Positions 7,748 through 14,757 of a stretch of 64,000 bases of DNA are shown here, piece by piece. Numbering within the stretch: the first letter of the stretch is position 1; every line of letters begins with the position of its first letter. Under the pieces are notes generated by a model. That model had not been told where the DNA came from. It saw nothing but the letters and a program-made list of their open reading frames with translations, and searched no databases. This stretch comes from an uncultured Clostridia bacterium (GTDB taxonomy: Bacteria > Bacillota > Clostridia > Oscillospirales > Ruminococcaceae): positions 1 through 64,000 of the forward strand of contig CANPYZ010000008.1 of NCBI GenBank assembly GCA_947589035.1, written 5' to 3'. The position numbers and the translations under genes were made by a program.

Positions 7748-8887
7748 TTATTCTTTCATTCCGGAAACGTCAATTTCTCCGTTCATCAGTTTTGGCAAAA
7801 GAGAATTTCTAATCGTTTGCAATCTGCATATTTCTTCATGATAATTAAAAATAGTTTTGTCAATGGAACTTGCAATATTTTCAAATTGTTCTATTAAATT
7901 TGACGGCGGTATAACTATTTCCATAGAATTTAATGCTTCTTTGCCAATCGAGCCGAAAACAGTACCTTCACCATTAAATATATCAAAACGATTTTTCAAA
8001 GTAAACAGCGTATAAAGCACAAATGACTGGTGATTGTCTTTAGAACGGATAGCAGAAAGTCCACGCCCGATACAGCATTTTTCACAGGCTACGTTCAAAT
8101 CTCCGACAGGCGCACGGACACTCATCAGTATATCTCCGCATAATGCCGTGCGTTTGGGGGCTGTTGTATATAATCGTTTTGTCGGGAATCTGAATCCGAA
8201 ATCTGTTCGTCCCTGATAAAATACAGCACCATTCCCAACTTCATTGAAAGTATCTCCTTTTGGGGATTGTCCCATTGTAATTACTGCAATATCAGATAAA
8301 ATACCAGTTTTCCATGATTTTTCTGCATGTTCAATGAACATTTCATGATAAATTGCCTGTGCCTGCTGTTCTAAATTTTCGTTAATCGCTGTATTCAGTT
8401 CTATTTTGTCGTCAATAGCGGAAAGAATGCTTGCAATTTTTCTTTGAATAGCTATATCAGGAATATCTAATTCAAGGTTTTGTAATACATCTGTTTGCAC
8501 ACGCTGCCTGCCTGATGAACCTACCATGGATTTTATTGCCAGTTCACGAATTGCGGAACTACGAACAAGATAATAAATAAAATCTTCATCTGTTACGCCC
8601 TCTATTGCACGGAAAACAATAAATTCTGTTGAGCCGAAACCGATTTCATCAGTATCAAGTATATTGATTTTTGCCACTTTTCCATTTTCTAAGCAAGGAG
8701 TAATTCTTGCCATAATTGTATCACCATTCCGGAATTTTGTTCCGCCATGAAAAGTTGTCAGTTCATAACTGCGGACATCTCGACAAAAAGGCTGTAAAAC
8801 GTCCATTGCAATTTTTTTCGCAATTGTTCCTTTTTTTATGGATTCTTTTGGATTAAACTGTATTATATCACCTAATTTATAAATTAT
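7748..8887 (-). CDS. hsdS: Type I restriction-modification specificity subunit HsdS (orphan), AUA start
   Basis: About 379 residues with two target-recognition domains, each followed by a helical spacer (QRKIASILSAIDDKIELN around the middle, and LIEQFENIASSIDKTI near the end). The subunit selects the DNA sequence methylated or cut by a type I complex. The first ATG (8806) would remove 27 residues that look like the normal HsdS start (YKLGDIIQFNPKESIKKG). The open frame extends upstream to ATA at 8887, nine bases after an AGGAGG on the minus strand, with no ATG, GTG or TTG in between. No hsdM or hsdR lies in the window, so it is an orphan subunit; its partners must be elsewhere or lost. Codon use is more AT-rich than in its neighbours, consistent with acquisition. 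Confidence 0.85.
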   Translation of the reverse strand: MIYKLGDIIQFNPKESIKKGTIAKKIAMDVLQPFCRDVRSYELTTFHGGTKFRNGDTIMARITPCLENGKVAKINILDTDEIGFGSTEFIVFRAIEGVTDEDFIYYLVRSSAIRELAIKSMVGSSGRQRVQTDVLQNLELDIPDIAIQRKIASILSAIDDKIELNTAINENLEQQAQAIYHEMFIEHAEKSWKTGILSDIAVITMGQSPKGDTFNEVGNGAVFYQGRTDFGFRFPTKRLYTTAPKRTALCGDILMSVRAPVGDLNVACEKCCIGRGLSAIRSKDNHQSFVLYTLFTLKNRFDIFNGEGTVFGSIGKEALNSMEIVIPPSNLIEQFENIASSIDKTIFNYHEEICRLQTIRNSLLPKLMNGEIDVSGMKE

Positions 8888-8985
8888 GGCTAATTGCCTC
8901 CTGTCATTTTTTGATTTTATTGTTATTCTTAATTTATTATAATATACATATTCAAGTCATTTGTGAATATTTAATGAATAAAACG

Positions 8986-9828
8986 TTAATTTTTCTTGAA
9001 ACCTATCCACGAAAAAACACTAAACAGAAAAAATATCAGTATATTCACTGCAACAATTGTCGACCCGACCGGAGTGGAAAACAATATGGAAACAATCATG
9101 CCTATTCCTGCACAAAATACTGAAATGACTGCCGAACAAATGACCACGCTCCGGAAACTGCTGAAAATTCTCATTGCCGACAACGCCGGAAAAATAATTA
9201 ACGCTGAAATTAACAAAGAACCAACTAAATTCATTGCTAACACAATGACTAATGCGGTAATCACAGCAATCAGTAAATTATATCTTTCCGCATGAATCCC
9301 CGTTGCATTGGCGAAATTTTCATCGAACGTCACGGAAAAAATTTTATGATAGAACAGTAAAAATATTCCCATCACAAAAACAGATAAAATCACGCAAACC
9401 CAGACTTCCGCCGGCTTCAATGTCAGCATGGAAGTTGACCCGAACAGCGTACTGCATACATCTCCGGAAATATTCGTTGAATCAGAAGAAATATGCATGA
9501 GTAAATACCCTATTGCCAACGCTCCGACGGAAATCATGGCAATGACAGCATCGCCTTTAATTTTCGTATTTTGTCCGGTTTTCAATAATAGAATTGCTGA
9601 AATGACCGTGACCGGAAGAACAATCAACATATTTTTCGAAATGTTCATCACTCCGGCAATTGCCATTGCACCGAATGCCACATGAGAAAGCCCATCACCA
9701 ATGAATGAAAAACGCTTTAATACTAATGTCACCCCCAGTAAAGAAGAACATAATGCCGTCAGCAAGCCGACAATTACTGCATACTGTACAAACGGATAAT
9801 GCAAATAGTTAATTAGTGTCTGCATCAT
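8986..9828 (-). CDS. znuB: Metal (zinc) ABC transporter permease
   Basis: 280 residues, ABC-3 family permease with about eight hydrophobic segments. The GDGLSHVAFGA motif near residue 37 is typical of ZnuB/MntB permeases. Last gene of a three-gene operon; its start overlaps the stop of the ATPase gene (position 9828 is shared). The His-rich binding protein encoded first in the operon points to zinc, although manganese permeases look alike. Confidence 0.92.
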   Translation of the reverse strand: MMQTLINYLHYPFVQYAVIVGLLTALCSSLLGVTLVLKRFSFIGDGLSHVAFGAMAIAGVMNISKNMLIVLPVTVISAILLLKTGQNTKIKGDAVIAMISVGALAIGYLLMHISSDSTNISGDVCSTLFGSTSMLTLKPAEVWVCVILSVFVMGIFLLFYHKIFSVTFDENFANATGIHAERYNLLIAVITALVIVLAMNLVGSLLISALIIFPALSAMRIFSSFRSVVICSAVISVFCAGIGMIVSILFSTPVGSTIVAVNILIFFLFSVFSWIGFKKN

Positions 9829-10544
9829 TATTCCCCCTCTCCGGAAACTTCTAAAAATGCTTTTCCAATTCGGCTGCGCAAATACGCATCTTTTTCCCCG
9901 AAAAATAATTGTTTTCCGCCAATGTGCAGAATATGGTCAGCATATTGCACTGCCGCACGCAAATCATGCGAAACCATAATAATGGTAATTTTATCTTTCT
10001 GGTTAAGTTCAGCAATTAACGAATATAATTCATTCGTAGCTTTCGGGTCAAGTCCTGTAACAGGTTCATCTAAAAGGAGCATTTTTTGTGCGGCACATAA
10101 TGCCCTTGCTAATAAAACTCTTTGCTGTTGTCCACCGGACAAATCCCGGTAACATTTTTTAGCGAACTGGAAAATATCTAATTTTTTCATCATTTCCACA
10201 GCGAGTTGTTTTTCTTCCCGATTGTAAAACGGACGAAACCCGCAACGATTTAAACAACCGGACTGCACAATTTCCTGCACGGAAGCCGGAAAATCTCTTT
10301 GTATTGGTGTTTGCTGCGGTAAATAGCCAATCTGATTTTTTCCGACATCTTCCCCGAAAATAATTTTCCCGCTGATTTGCGGTTTAAGCCCGAGTAAAGC
10401 CTTCATCAATGTGCTTTTCCCCGAACCATTTTCACCGAGAACGCATAAATAATCGCCTTCATTCACCATGAAATGCAAATCCTGCACGACAATTTTATTT
10501 TCATAGCCTAATGCCGCATTTTCACAAATAATTTGCGTTTTCAT
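9828..10544 (-). CDS. znuC: Metal (zinc) ABC transporter ATP-binding protein
   Basis: 238 residues. Walker A GENGSGKSTLMK, the signature LSGGQQQRVLLARAL and Walker B MLLLDEPVTGLD are intact. It powers the permease encoded immediately downstream. It overlaps the binding-protein gene by four bases and the permease gene by one, so the three are translated as a unit under the Fur-type operator at 11572-11586. Confidence 0.94.
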   Translation of the reverse strand: MKTQIICENAALGYENKIVVQDLHFMVNEGDYLCVLGENGSGKSTLMKALLGLKPQISGKIIFGEDVGKNQIGYLPQQTPIQRDFPASVQEIVQSGCLNRCGFRPFYNREEKQLAVEMMKKLDIFQFAKKCYRDLSGGQQQRVLLARALCAAQKMLLLDEPVTGLDPKATNELYSLIAELNQKDKITIIMVSHDLRAAVQYADHILHIGGKQLFFGEKDAYLRSRIGKAFLEVSGEGE

Positions 10545-11527
10545 GAAAAACTCTCTTTCAGCGTGTGCAAATTTTCCTGCATAATCTGTAAATAATTCGC
10601 TCCGGCATCAATTTGTTTCTGTGTGACCGCCTGCATAGAATTTAATACAGCAATTTGCTGATTTTTTTCTTTCGTACTGGAAATAATTGTTTCCGCAAGG
10701 GCAGTATCTGCATTTTCCATAGTGAAAACAGTTGTTAAATGAAGTTCGTCTAATTTTTCCGCTAAAAAAGTAATCGTGGAAAAACTTGCTTCTGTTTCCG
10801 CTGAACAACCTGCGAACGCTGCATAATATTCTATTCCATAATCTTCTGTTAAGTACCGGAAAGGAAATCTATCCGCAAACAAAACAATTTTATTCAGGGT
10901 TTGTTCCGCCCATGAAGAAAAATTCTGATTTAATTCCTGAAGTTTTTCCACATAAGCGGAAAGATTCGCCTGATAGGCTTCAGCGCATTCCGGTTGAATT
11001 TCGCAAAGTGTATCGCAAATTGTTTCGCAAAGAATTTCCGCACGATTCAAGGAAAGCCAGACATGTTCATCATATTCTTCTTCGTGTTCTTTTTCGTGTT
11101 CTTCTTCATGTCCGTGATGTTTTTCTGTCTGCATACCTTCTTTAATTTCTTCAGTTTTCACATTTTCCCCTAAAGCGTCCATTAGTCGAATGACTTTTCT
11201 TTCGGGGTTATGGCATTCTGTTAAAGCCTTTTCCACCCAATTTTCCGACTCTCCGCCAACGTAAATCAATACATCACAATCGGCAATTTCTGCCATATCT
11301 TTCACACTCGGCTGATAATTATGCAAATCCATTCCGCCGTTTAACAAATAAGTTACTTCTACATCTTGTCCGGAAGTAATTTCTTTCGTCCAGTCATATT
11401 CCGGAAATAATGTGCAAATAATTTTCAGCCCTGTGTGTTCATTTTTCTGTGCATTAGCAATAGTTTCACTGCAACCTGTTAATAACAAACAAATCATCAT
11501 GATCACTAAAATTAACCTTTTCTTCAT
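10541..11527 (-). CDS. znuA: Zinc ABC transporter substrate-binding lipoprotein
   Basis: 328 residues, cluster A-I metal-binding lipoprotein. The lipobox LLLTGC near residue 19 predicts a membrane-anchored extracellular protein. A His/Glu-rich loop at about residues 138-156 (KHHGHEEEHEKEHEEE) is the hallmark of zinc-binding ZnuA/AdcA proteins. Other metal-site segments are LHNYQPSVKD, DEHVWLSL and LFADRFPFRYL. First gene of the operon with the ATPase and permease. A 15-bp Fur-family operator lies just after its promoter, so expression is probably switched on by metal shortage. Confidence 0.93.
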   Translation of the reverse strand: MKKRLILVIMMICLLLTGCSETIANAQKNEHTGLKIICTLFPEYDWTKEITSGQDVEVTYLLNGGMDLHNYQPSVKDMAEIADCDVLIYVGGESENWVEKALTECHNPERKVIRLMDALGENVKTEEIKEGMQTEKHHGHEEEHEKEHEEEYDEHVWLSLNRAEILCETICDTLCEIQPECAEAYQANLSAYVEKLQELNQNFSSWAEQTLNKIVLFADRFPFRYLTEDYGIEYYAAFAGCSAETEASFSTITFLAEKLDELHLTTVFTMENADTALAETIISSTKEKNQQIAVLNSMQAVTQKQIDAGANYLQIMQENLHTLKESFS

Positions 11528-11571
11528 GACAAAACCGTCCTTTCTGATTTTTTAACATTCGAATTTAAAAA

Positions 11572-11586
11572 TGAAAATCATTTTCA
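11572..11586. promoter_or_regulatory. Fur/Zur-family operator
   Basis: A perfect 7-1-7 inverted repeat, TGAAAAT-C-ATTTTCA, the classic Fur-family architecture. It lies about 11-25 bases after the predicted znuA transcription start, where a bound repressor would block transcription. Confidence 0.75.
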
Positions 11587-11603
11587 ATTTGTTCATGCTA
11601 TAT

Positions 11604-11632
11604 ATTATAGCACATTTTTCTTTGCTTGTCAA
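11604..11632 (-). promoter_or_regulatory. sigma-A promoter of the znuACB operon
   Basis: On the minus strand TTGACA (11632-11627) and TATAAT (11609-11604), spacer 17. Confidence 0.85.
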
Positions 11633-11661
11633 GTGCATTTCTGATGATTTCGGAAAAAGCA

Positions 11662-11690
11662 TTGACTTTTTGCGCCATTTGTGCTATAAT
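11662..11690 (+). promoter_or_regulatory. sigma-A promoter of the toxin-antitoxin pair
   Basis: TTGACT at 11662-11667 and TATAAT at 11685-11690, spacer 17. Divergent from the znu promoter. Confidence 0.8.
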
Positions 11691-11716
11691 ATAAAAAACT
11701 AAAGGAGTTGGTTTTT

Positions 11717-11950
11717 ATGAGTACACGAGAAAAGGCATATGACATTTTTCAACAACTTACAGAAGAACAGTTAGAACAATTCGTGAAAATGTTCGAAAAA
11801 GTGCAAAAACCAAAAAAACGTTCTGCTCGTGGAATTTTACATGAATGTGCTAATCCCGAATTGATACCACTTGAAAAAACAGCATGGGAACAAGCCGCTG
11901 TTGAACAGGAAATAAAATTTTGGGAGGAGTTCAATAGCGAAAATTCTTGA
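11717..11950 (+). CDS. Probable antitoxin of a PIN-domain toxin
   Basis: 77 residues, small and charged (MSTREKAYDIFQQLTEEQLE at the start). The C-terminal half, with a PLEKTAWEQAA motif, resembles the toxin-wrapping tail of VapB-like antitoxins; I do not recognise the exact family. ATG 11717 is chosen because AAAGGAG at 11701-11707 is nine bases upstream; an earlier in-frame TTG at 11708 lies inside that spacing. The following PIN gene overlaps its last 17 bases, the usual antitoxin-first arrangement. The assignment rests mainly on the neighbour. Confidence 0.7.
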   Translation: MSTREKAYDIFQQLTEEQLEQFVKMFEKVQKPKKRSARGILHECANPELIPLEKTAWEQAAVEQEIKFWEEFNSENS

Positions 11951-12434
11951 TGCAAACATAATACTTCGCTATATCATTGAGGATAATAAAGAAATGGCAG
12001 ATATTGCGGAAAAAATAATTACTGAAAACACCGTTTATCTTCTGCCAGAAGTGATAGCAGAAGTTGTTTTTGTCGTCACAAAATTTTACAAAATGCCAAG
12101 GGAAACTGCTGTAGATAGTATCTTAATGTTCATGGAAGACTGCAAGGAACTTTTTGGAGTTGTGCAAATAATTAAAAAAGGATTAGTATTATTCAAAGAA
12201 ACTTCACTTGATTTCGTAGATTGCCTATTGTGTGCATATCATACGGAAGACGGGTTTGAAATCTGCACCTTTGACAAAAAACTAAATAAATTGATAGCAA
12301 AAAAAGACAAAGAAAAATTTCAGACAATTCTTTCGACACCCGTTCCAAATTGGGATAAAATAGAACATGAAGCAAACGAACTCGAAAAGAAAATGATTGA
12401 AGAAAGAAAAAAACACGATGACTGGCAAGAATAA
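11934..12434 (+). CDS. PIN-domain ribonuclease toxin (VapC-like), AUA start
   Basis: About 166 residues. PIN domains are metal-dependent RNases that act as toxins when freed from their antitoxin. The catalytic acids are visible: Asp in AKILDANIILRYI, Glu in LLPEVIAEVVF, Asp in LDFVDCLLCAY and Asp in TFDKKLNKL. The first ATG in frame (11994) would delete the first conserved Asp. The frame continues to ATA at 11934, six bases after GGAGG, giving the standard PIN beginning; no ATG, GTG or TTG occurs between the upstream stop (11913) and 11994. The gene overlaps the antitoxin gene by 17 bases, so translation is probably coupled. Confidence 0.82.
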   Translation: MAKILDANIILRYIIEDNKEMADIAEKIITENTVYLLPEVIAEVVFVVTKFYKMPRETAVDSILMFMEDCKELFGVVQIIKKGLVLFKETSLDFVDCLLCAYHTEDGFEICTFDKKLNKLIAKKDKEKFQTILSTPVPNWDKIEHEANELEKKMIEERKKHDDWQE

Positions 12435-12560
12435 CTATTATAATAAAATTATTTAGCATTATATTGCAAGTGCATTTCCGGATTTTTTCAAACAACAAAA
12501 GTAACATGTAATCTGTTTCTTTCATATGATGTATTATTCTATAGAAAGGAGGACTTCATT

Positions 12561-12803
12561 ATGCAGCTCCATGCATTTGAATGCTTTGCCACAGGAACAG
12601 TTGAACCAATGCCGGAAATGTCCTGCAAACCTCAGCAGCAGCCGGAACAGATTTTTCCGGACGTGACACCGCCGGCAATGGCATATGTGCCTTATCAACT
12701 CTGGAGTGAGCATATTTACGATGCCCAGACAGGGTTACAGCAAGGAACAATGTTTCCTGTACTGGATATGCCGTTCGCCCCTACCGGAGGTGACTGCGCA
12801 TGA
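12561..12803 (+). CDS. cotJA: Spore coat-associated protein CotJA
   Basis: 80 residues, Pro- and Met-rich, with the CotJA pattern (AMAYVPYQLWSEHIYDAQTG). AAAGGAGG lies ten bases before the ATG. First gene of a cotJA-cotJB-cotJC operon with a four-base overlap to cotJB. CotJ proteins are small inner-coat proteins of endospores, made in the mother cell. No sigma-A promoter is seen upstream, in line with a sporulation sigma factor, although I could not identify a convincing sigma-E site. Confidence 0.88.
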   Translation: MQLHAFECFATGTVEPMPEMSCKPQQQPEQIFPDVTPPAMAYVPYQLWSEHIYDAQTGLQQGTMFPVLDMPFAPTGGDCA

Positions 12804-13054
12804 ACCGGCGTGAACAGTTAATTCGAATGATTCAGAAATATGATTTCGCCTTGTATGACTTAATGCTTTACCTTGACACGCACACGCAATGCAAGGAAGC
12901 CCTTGCATTATACCAGAAATACAAACTTCAGCGTGAAAAAGCCGTGCAGGAATATGTGTCGAAATTCGGCACACTTCAGGCTGACCAGCAGAACAATCCT
13001 GACCAGTGGGAATGGGGCATGGGTCCTTACCCGTGGGAAAAGGAGGCGAACTGA
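12800..13054 (+). CDS. cotJB: Spore coat protein CotJB
   Basis: 84 residues, CotJB family: an N-terminal helical region (LIRMIQKYDFALYDLMLYLD), the HTQCKEALALYQKY segment and the Trp/Pro-rich ending (WEWGMGPYPWEKEAN) typical of the family. It overlaps cotJA by four bases and is followed within seven bases by cotJC. Confidence 0.9.
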   Translation: MNRREQLIRMIQKYDFALYDLMLYLDTHTQCKEALALYQKYKLQREKAVQEYVSKFGTLQADQQNNPDQWEWGMGPYPWEKEAN

Positions 13055-13060
13055 TTAGTT

Positions 13061-13696
13061 ATGTGGATTTATGACAAGAAACTGCAATACCCTGTGAAAA
13101 TTACTCACCCTGACCCGAAAACGGCGCAAATTATTATGAGCCAGATTGGCGGTCCAGACGGTGAATTAACGGCTTCTCTGCGGTATTTAAATCAGCGGTA
13201 TTCCATGCCGACAGATGAAATTAAAGGTTTACTCACCGACATTGGCACGGAAGAATTAGCACATTTAGAAATTGTCAGTGCGATTGTTTACCAATTAACC
13301 AGAAATCTTAAGCCGGAAGAAGTAAAACAATGCGGTTTTGACAAATATTTCGTTGACCATACAACGGGAATTTATCCGGTTTCTGCAAATGGCGTGCCAT
13401 TCACAGCGGCGTATTTTCAGTCAAAAGGTGATGCCTTCGCTGATTTAACGGAAGATTTAGCCGCTGAACAGAAAGCAAGAGCAACGTATGATAATATTTT
13501 GCGTTTAATTGATAATCCGGAAGTGATTGACCCGATTCGTTATTTACGTCAAAGGGAAATCGTGCATTTCCAGCGATTTGGAGAGGCTTTGCGGTTAGTA
13601 CAGGACAGATTGAATGCTAAAAATTTTTACGCCTGCAATCCGTCTTTTGACAAATCCTGCGGAAATCAATGCCCCGACAGATGCGCCCATAAATAA
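13061..13696 (+). CDS. cotJC: Spore coat protein CotJC, manganese-catalase-like
   Basis: 211 residues, ferritin-like dimanganese catalase family, standard length for CotJC. The start MWIYDKKLQYPVKI and the metal-binding Glu/His segments (DIGTEELAHLEIVSAIVYQL, and REIVHFQRFGEALRL) are characteristic. Its family role is peroxide protection or coat assembly in the spore. Last gene of the operon and followed by a terminator. Its GGAGG is rather far (14 bases) from the ATG. Confidence 0.93.
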   Translation: MWIYDKKLQYPVKITHPDPKTAQIIMSQIGGPDGELTASLRYLNQRYSMPTDEIKGLLTDIGTEELAHLEIVSAIVYQLTRNLKPEEVKQCGFDKYFVDHTTGIYPVSANGVPFTAAYFQSKGDAFADLTEDLAAEQKARATYDNILRLIDNPEVIDPIRYLRQREIVHFQRFGEALRLVQDRLNAKNFYACNPSFDKSCGNQCPDRCAHK

Positions 13697-13701
13697 ACAG
13701 T

Positions 13702-13733
13702 TATGCACAGCGGAAAATGCTGTGCATATTTTT
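13702..13733 (+). terminator. cotJ operon terminator
   Basis: Stem TATGCACAGC (13702-13711) and GCTGTGCATA (13719-13728), then TTTTTAT. Confidence 0.85.
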
Positions 13734-13860
13734 ATATTATTTTTATATTATCATAAATTAAAATTCAGTTATTCCATTCGTATTCGGATTGCCAATTTTC
13801 GGGTATGTTGATAACATTTACTTCATACATCAAATGATTTAAAAAGTCAAGCAATTTCTG

Positions 13861-13898
13861 AAAAAAACAAGCACTTTTCGAATGAGAAGTACTTGTTT
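13861..13898 (-). terminator. terminator of the carB-NUDIX operon
   Basis: The arms AAACAAGCACTT and AAGTACTTGTTT pair with one mismatch; on the minus strand the stem is followed by a run of seven T. Confidence 0.75.
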
Positions 13899-13919
13899 AG
13901 CTTATTGTTTTTTGAAATT

Positions 13920-14744
13920 TTATTTATTTCGGCGGTAAAGTTTCGCCGGACGGTGTCCTGCTCCCTGTGTAAATTCTCCTGTTTCGGCAACATATTCCGC
14001 TGCTTTCCGGCGGAAATTCGCTGAAAGAATTTGCTTGTCCAGCACTGCCTGCTGAACTTGCTGCAATTCGCTGAGGGTGAATTTTTCCGGCAGAAACTGA
14101 AACAATAACTGAAAATGTTTCACTTCTTCCCGTAAATTTGTTAATGCAGAAGCAATAATTTTCGCATGGTCAAACGCTAAACCATCATTATTTAATATGT
14201 TCCATTTCTGCATGTCATATTGATTTTTCACAGACTGCAATTCTGCGGAAAGAACGGTTTGCCCTTGTTCAAGCGTTAAAATTTCCCGATTGTCAAGATG
14301 ACTGAATTTCACATCAAACCATTCCGCATGGGTGGCATCATCTCCGCCCTGAATTAACATATTCTGCAATTGCTGTTCAGAAAGAATGGACAAAAACGCC
14401 TGCGAAATAATCCAACCTCTCGGGTCTCTTTCCGGTTCGCTGAATGTGCCGATATGCCGAAGTAAACTAATTTCCGCATTAGTTTCTTCATGAAGTTCAC
14501 GTTCGGCACAAGTTTCAATTGTTTCATTCGGCTGGAGAAATCCCCCAGGTAAAGCCCAATGGTGCTTAAAAGGCGGATTTCCCCGTTTAATCAGCAAAAG
14601 AGAAAGTTTTTTCTTAGGTTCGTCACGGTAAGTTAAAGGCGTTTCGTTGCGTAAACTGAATACGGCAATATCAGAAGTCACAGACGGGCGGGGGTAATCT
14701 TCTAAATGATAGCCGGACAGAAATTCTTTTTCTTCTGGATTCAT
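13920..14744 (-). CDS. NUDIX hydrolase with a C-terminal winged helix (NrtR-like)
   Basis: 274 residues. The N-terminal NUDIX domain carries a complete Nudix box at about residues 67-89 (GGFLQPNETIE, then AERELHEETN). The C-terminal third (LPEKFTLSELQQVQQAVLDK and following) resembles the winged helix of NrtR-type regulators, which sense ADP-ribose and control NAD metabolism. An intact Nudix box suggests it may still be an ADP-ribose or nucleotide pyrophosphatase. It lies 13 bases after carB in the same direction, so the two are probably cotranscribed. Whether it regulates anything cannot be told from here. Confidence 0.8.
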   Translation of the reverse strand: MNPEEKEFLSGYHLEDYPRPSVTSDIAVFSLRNETPLTYRDEPKKKLSLLLIKRGNPPFKHHWALPGGFLQPNETIETCAERELHEETNAEISLLRHIGTFSEPERDPRGWIISQAFLSILSEQQLQNMLIQGGDDATHAEWFDVKFSHLDNREILTLEQGQTVLSAELQSVKNQYDMQKWNILNNDGLAFDHAKIIASALTNLREEVKHFQLLFQFLPEKFTLSELQQVQQAVLDKQILSANFRRKAAEYVAETGEFTQGAGHRPAKLYRRNK

Positions 14745-14757
14745 GAAAATGTTCCTT

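Noticed and set aside
12435-12560. Sigma-E type promoter for cotJABC
   Set aside because: Expected from biology, but I could not match both the -35 and -10 elements convincingly.
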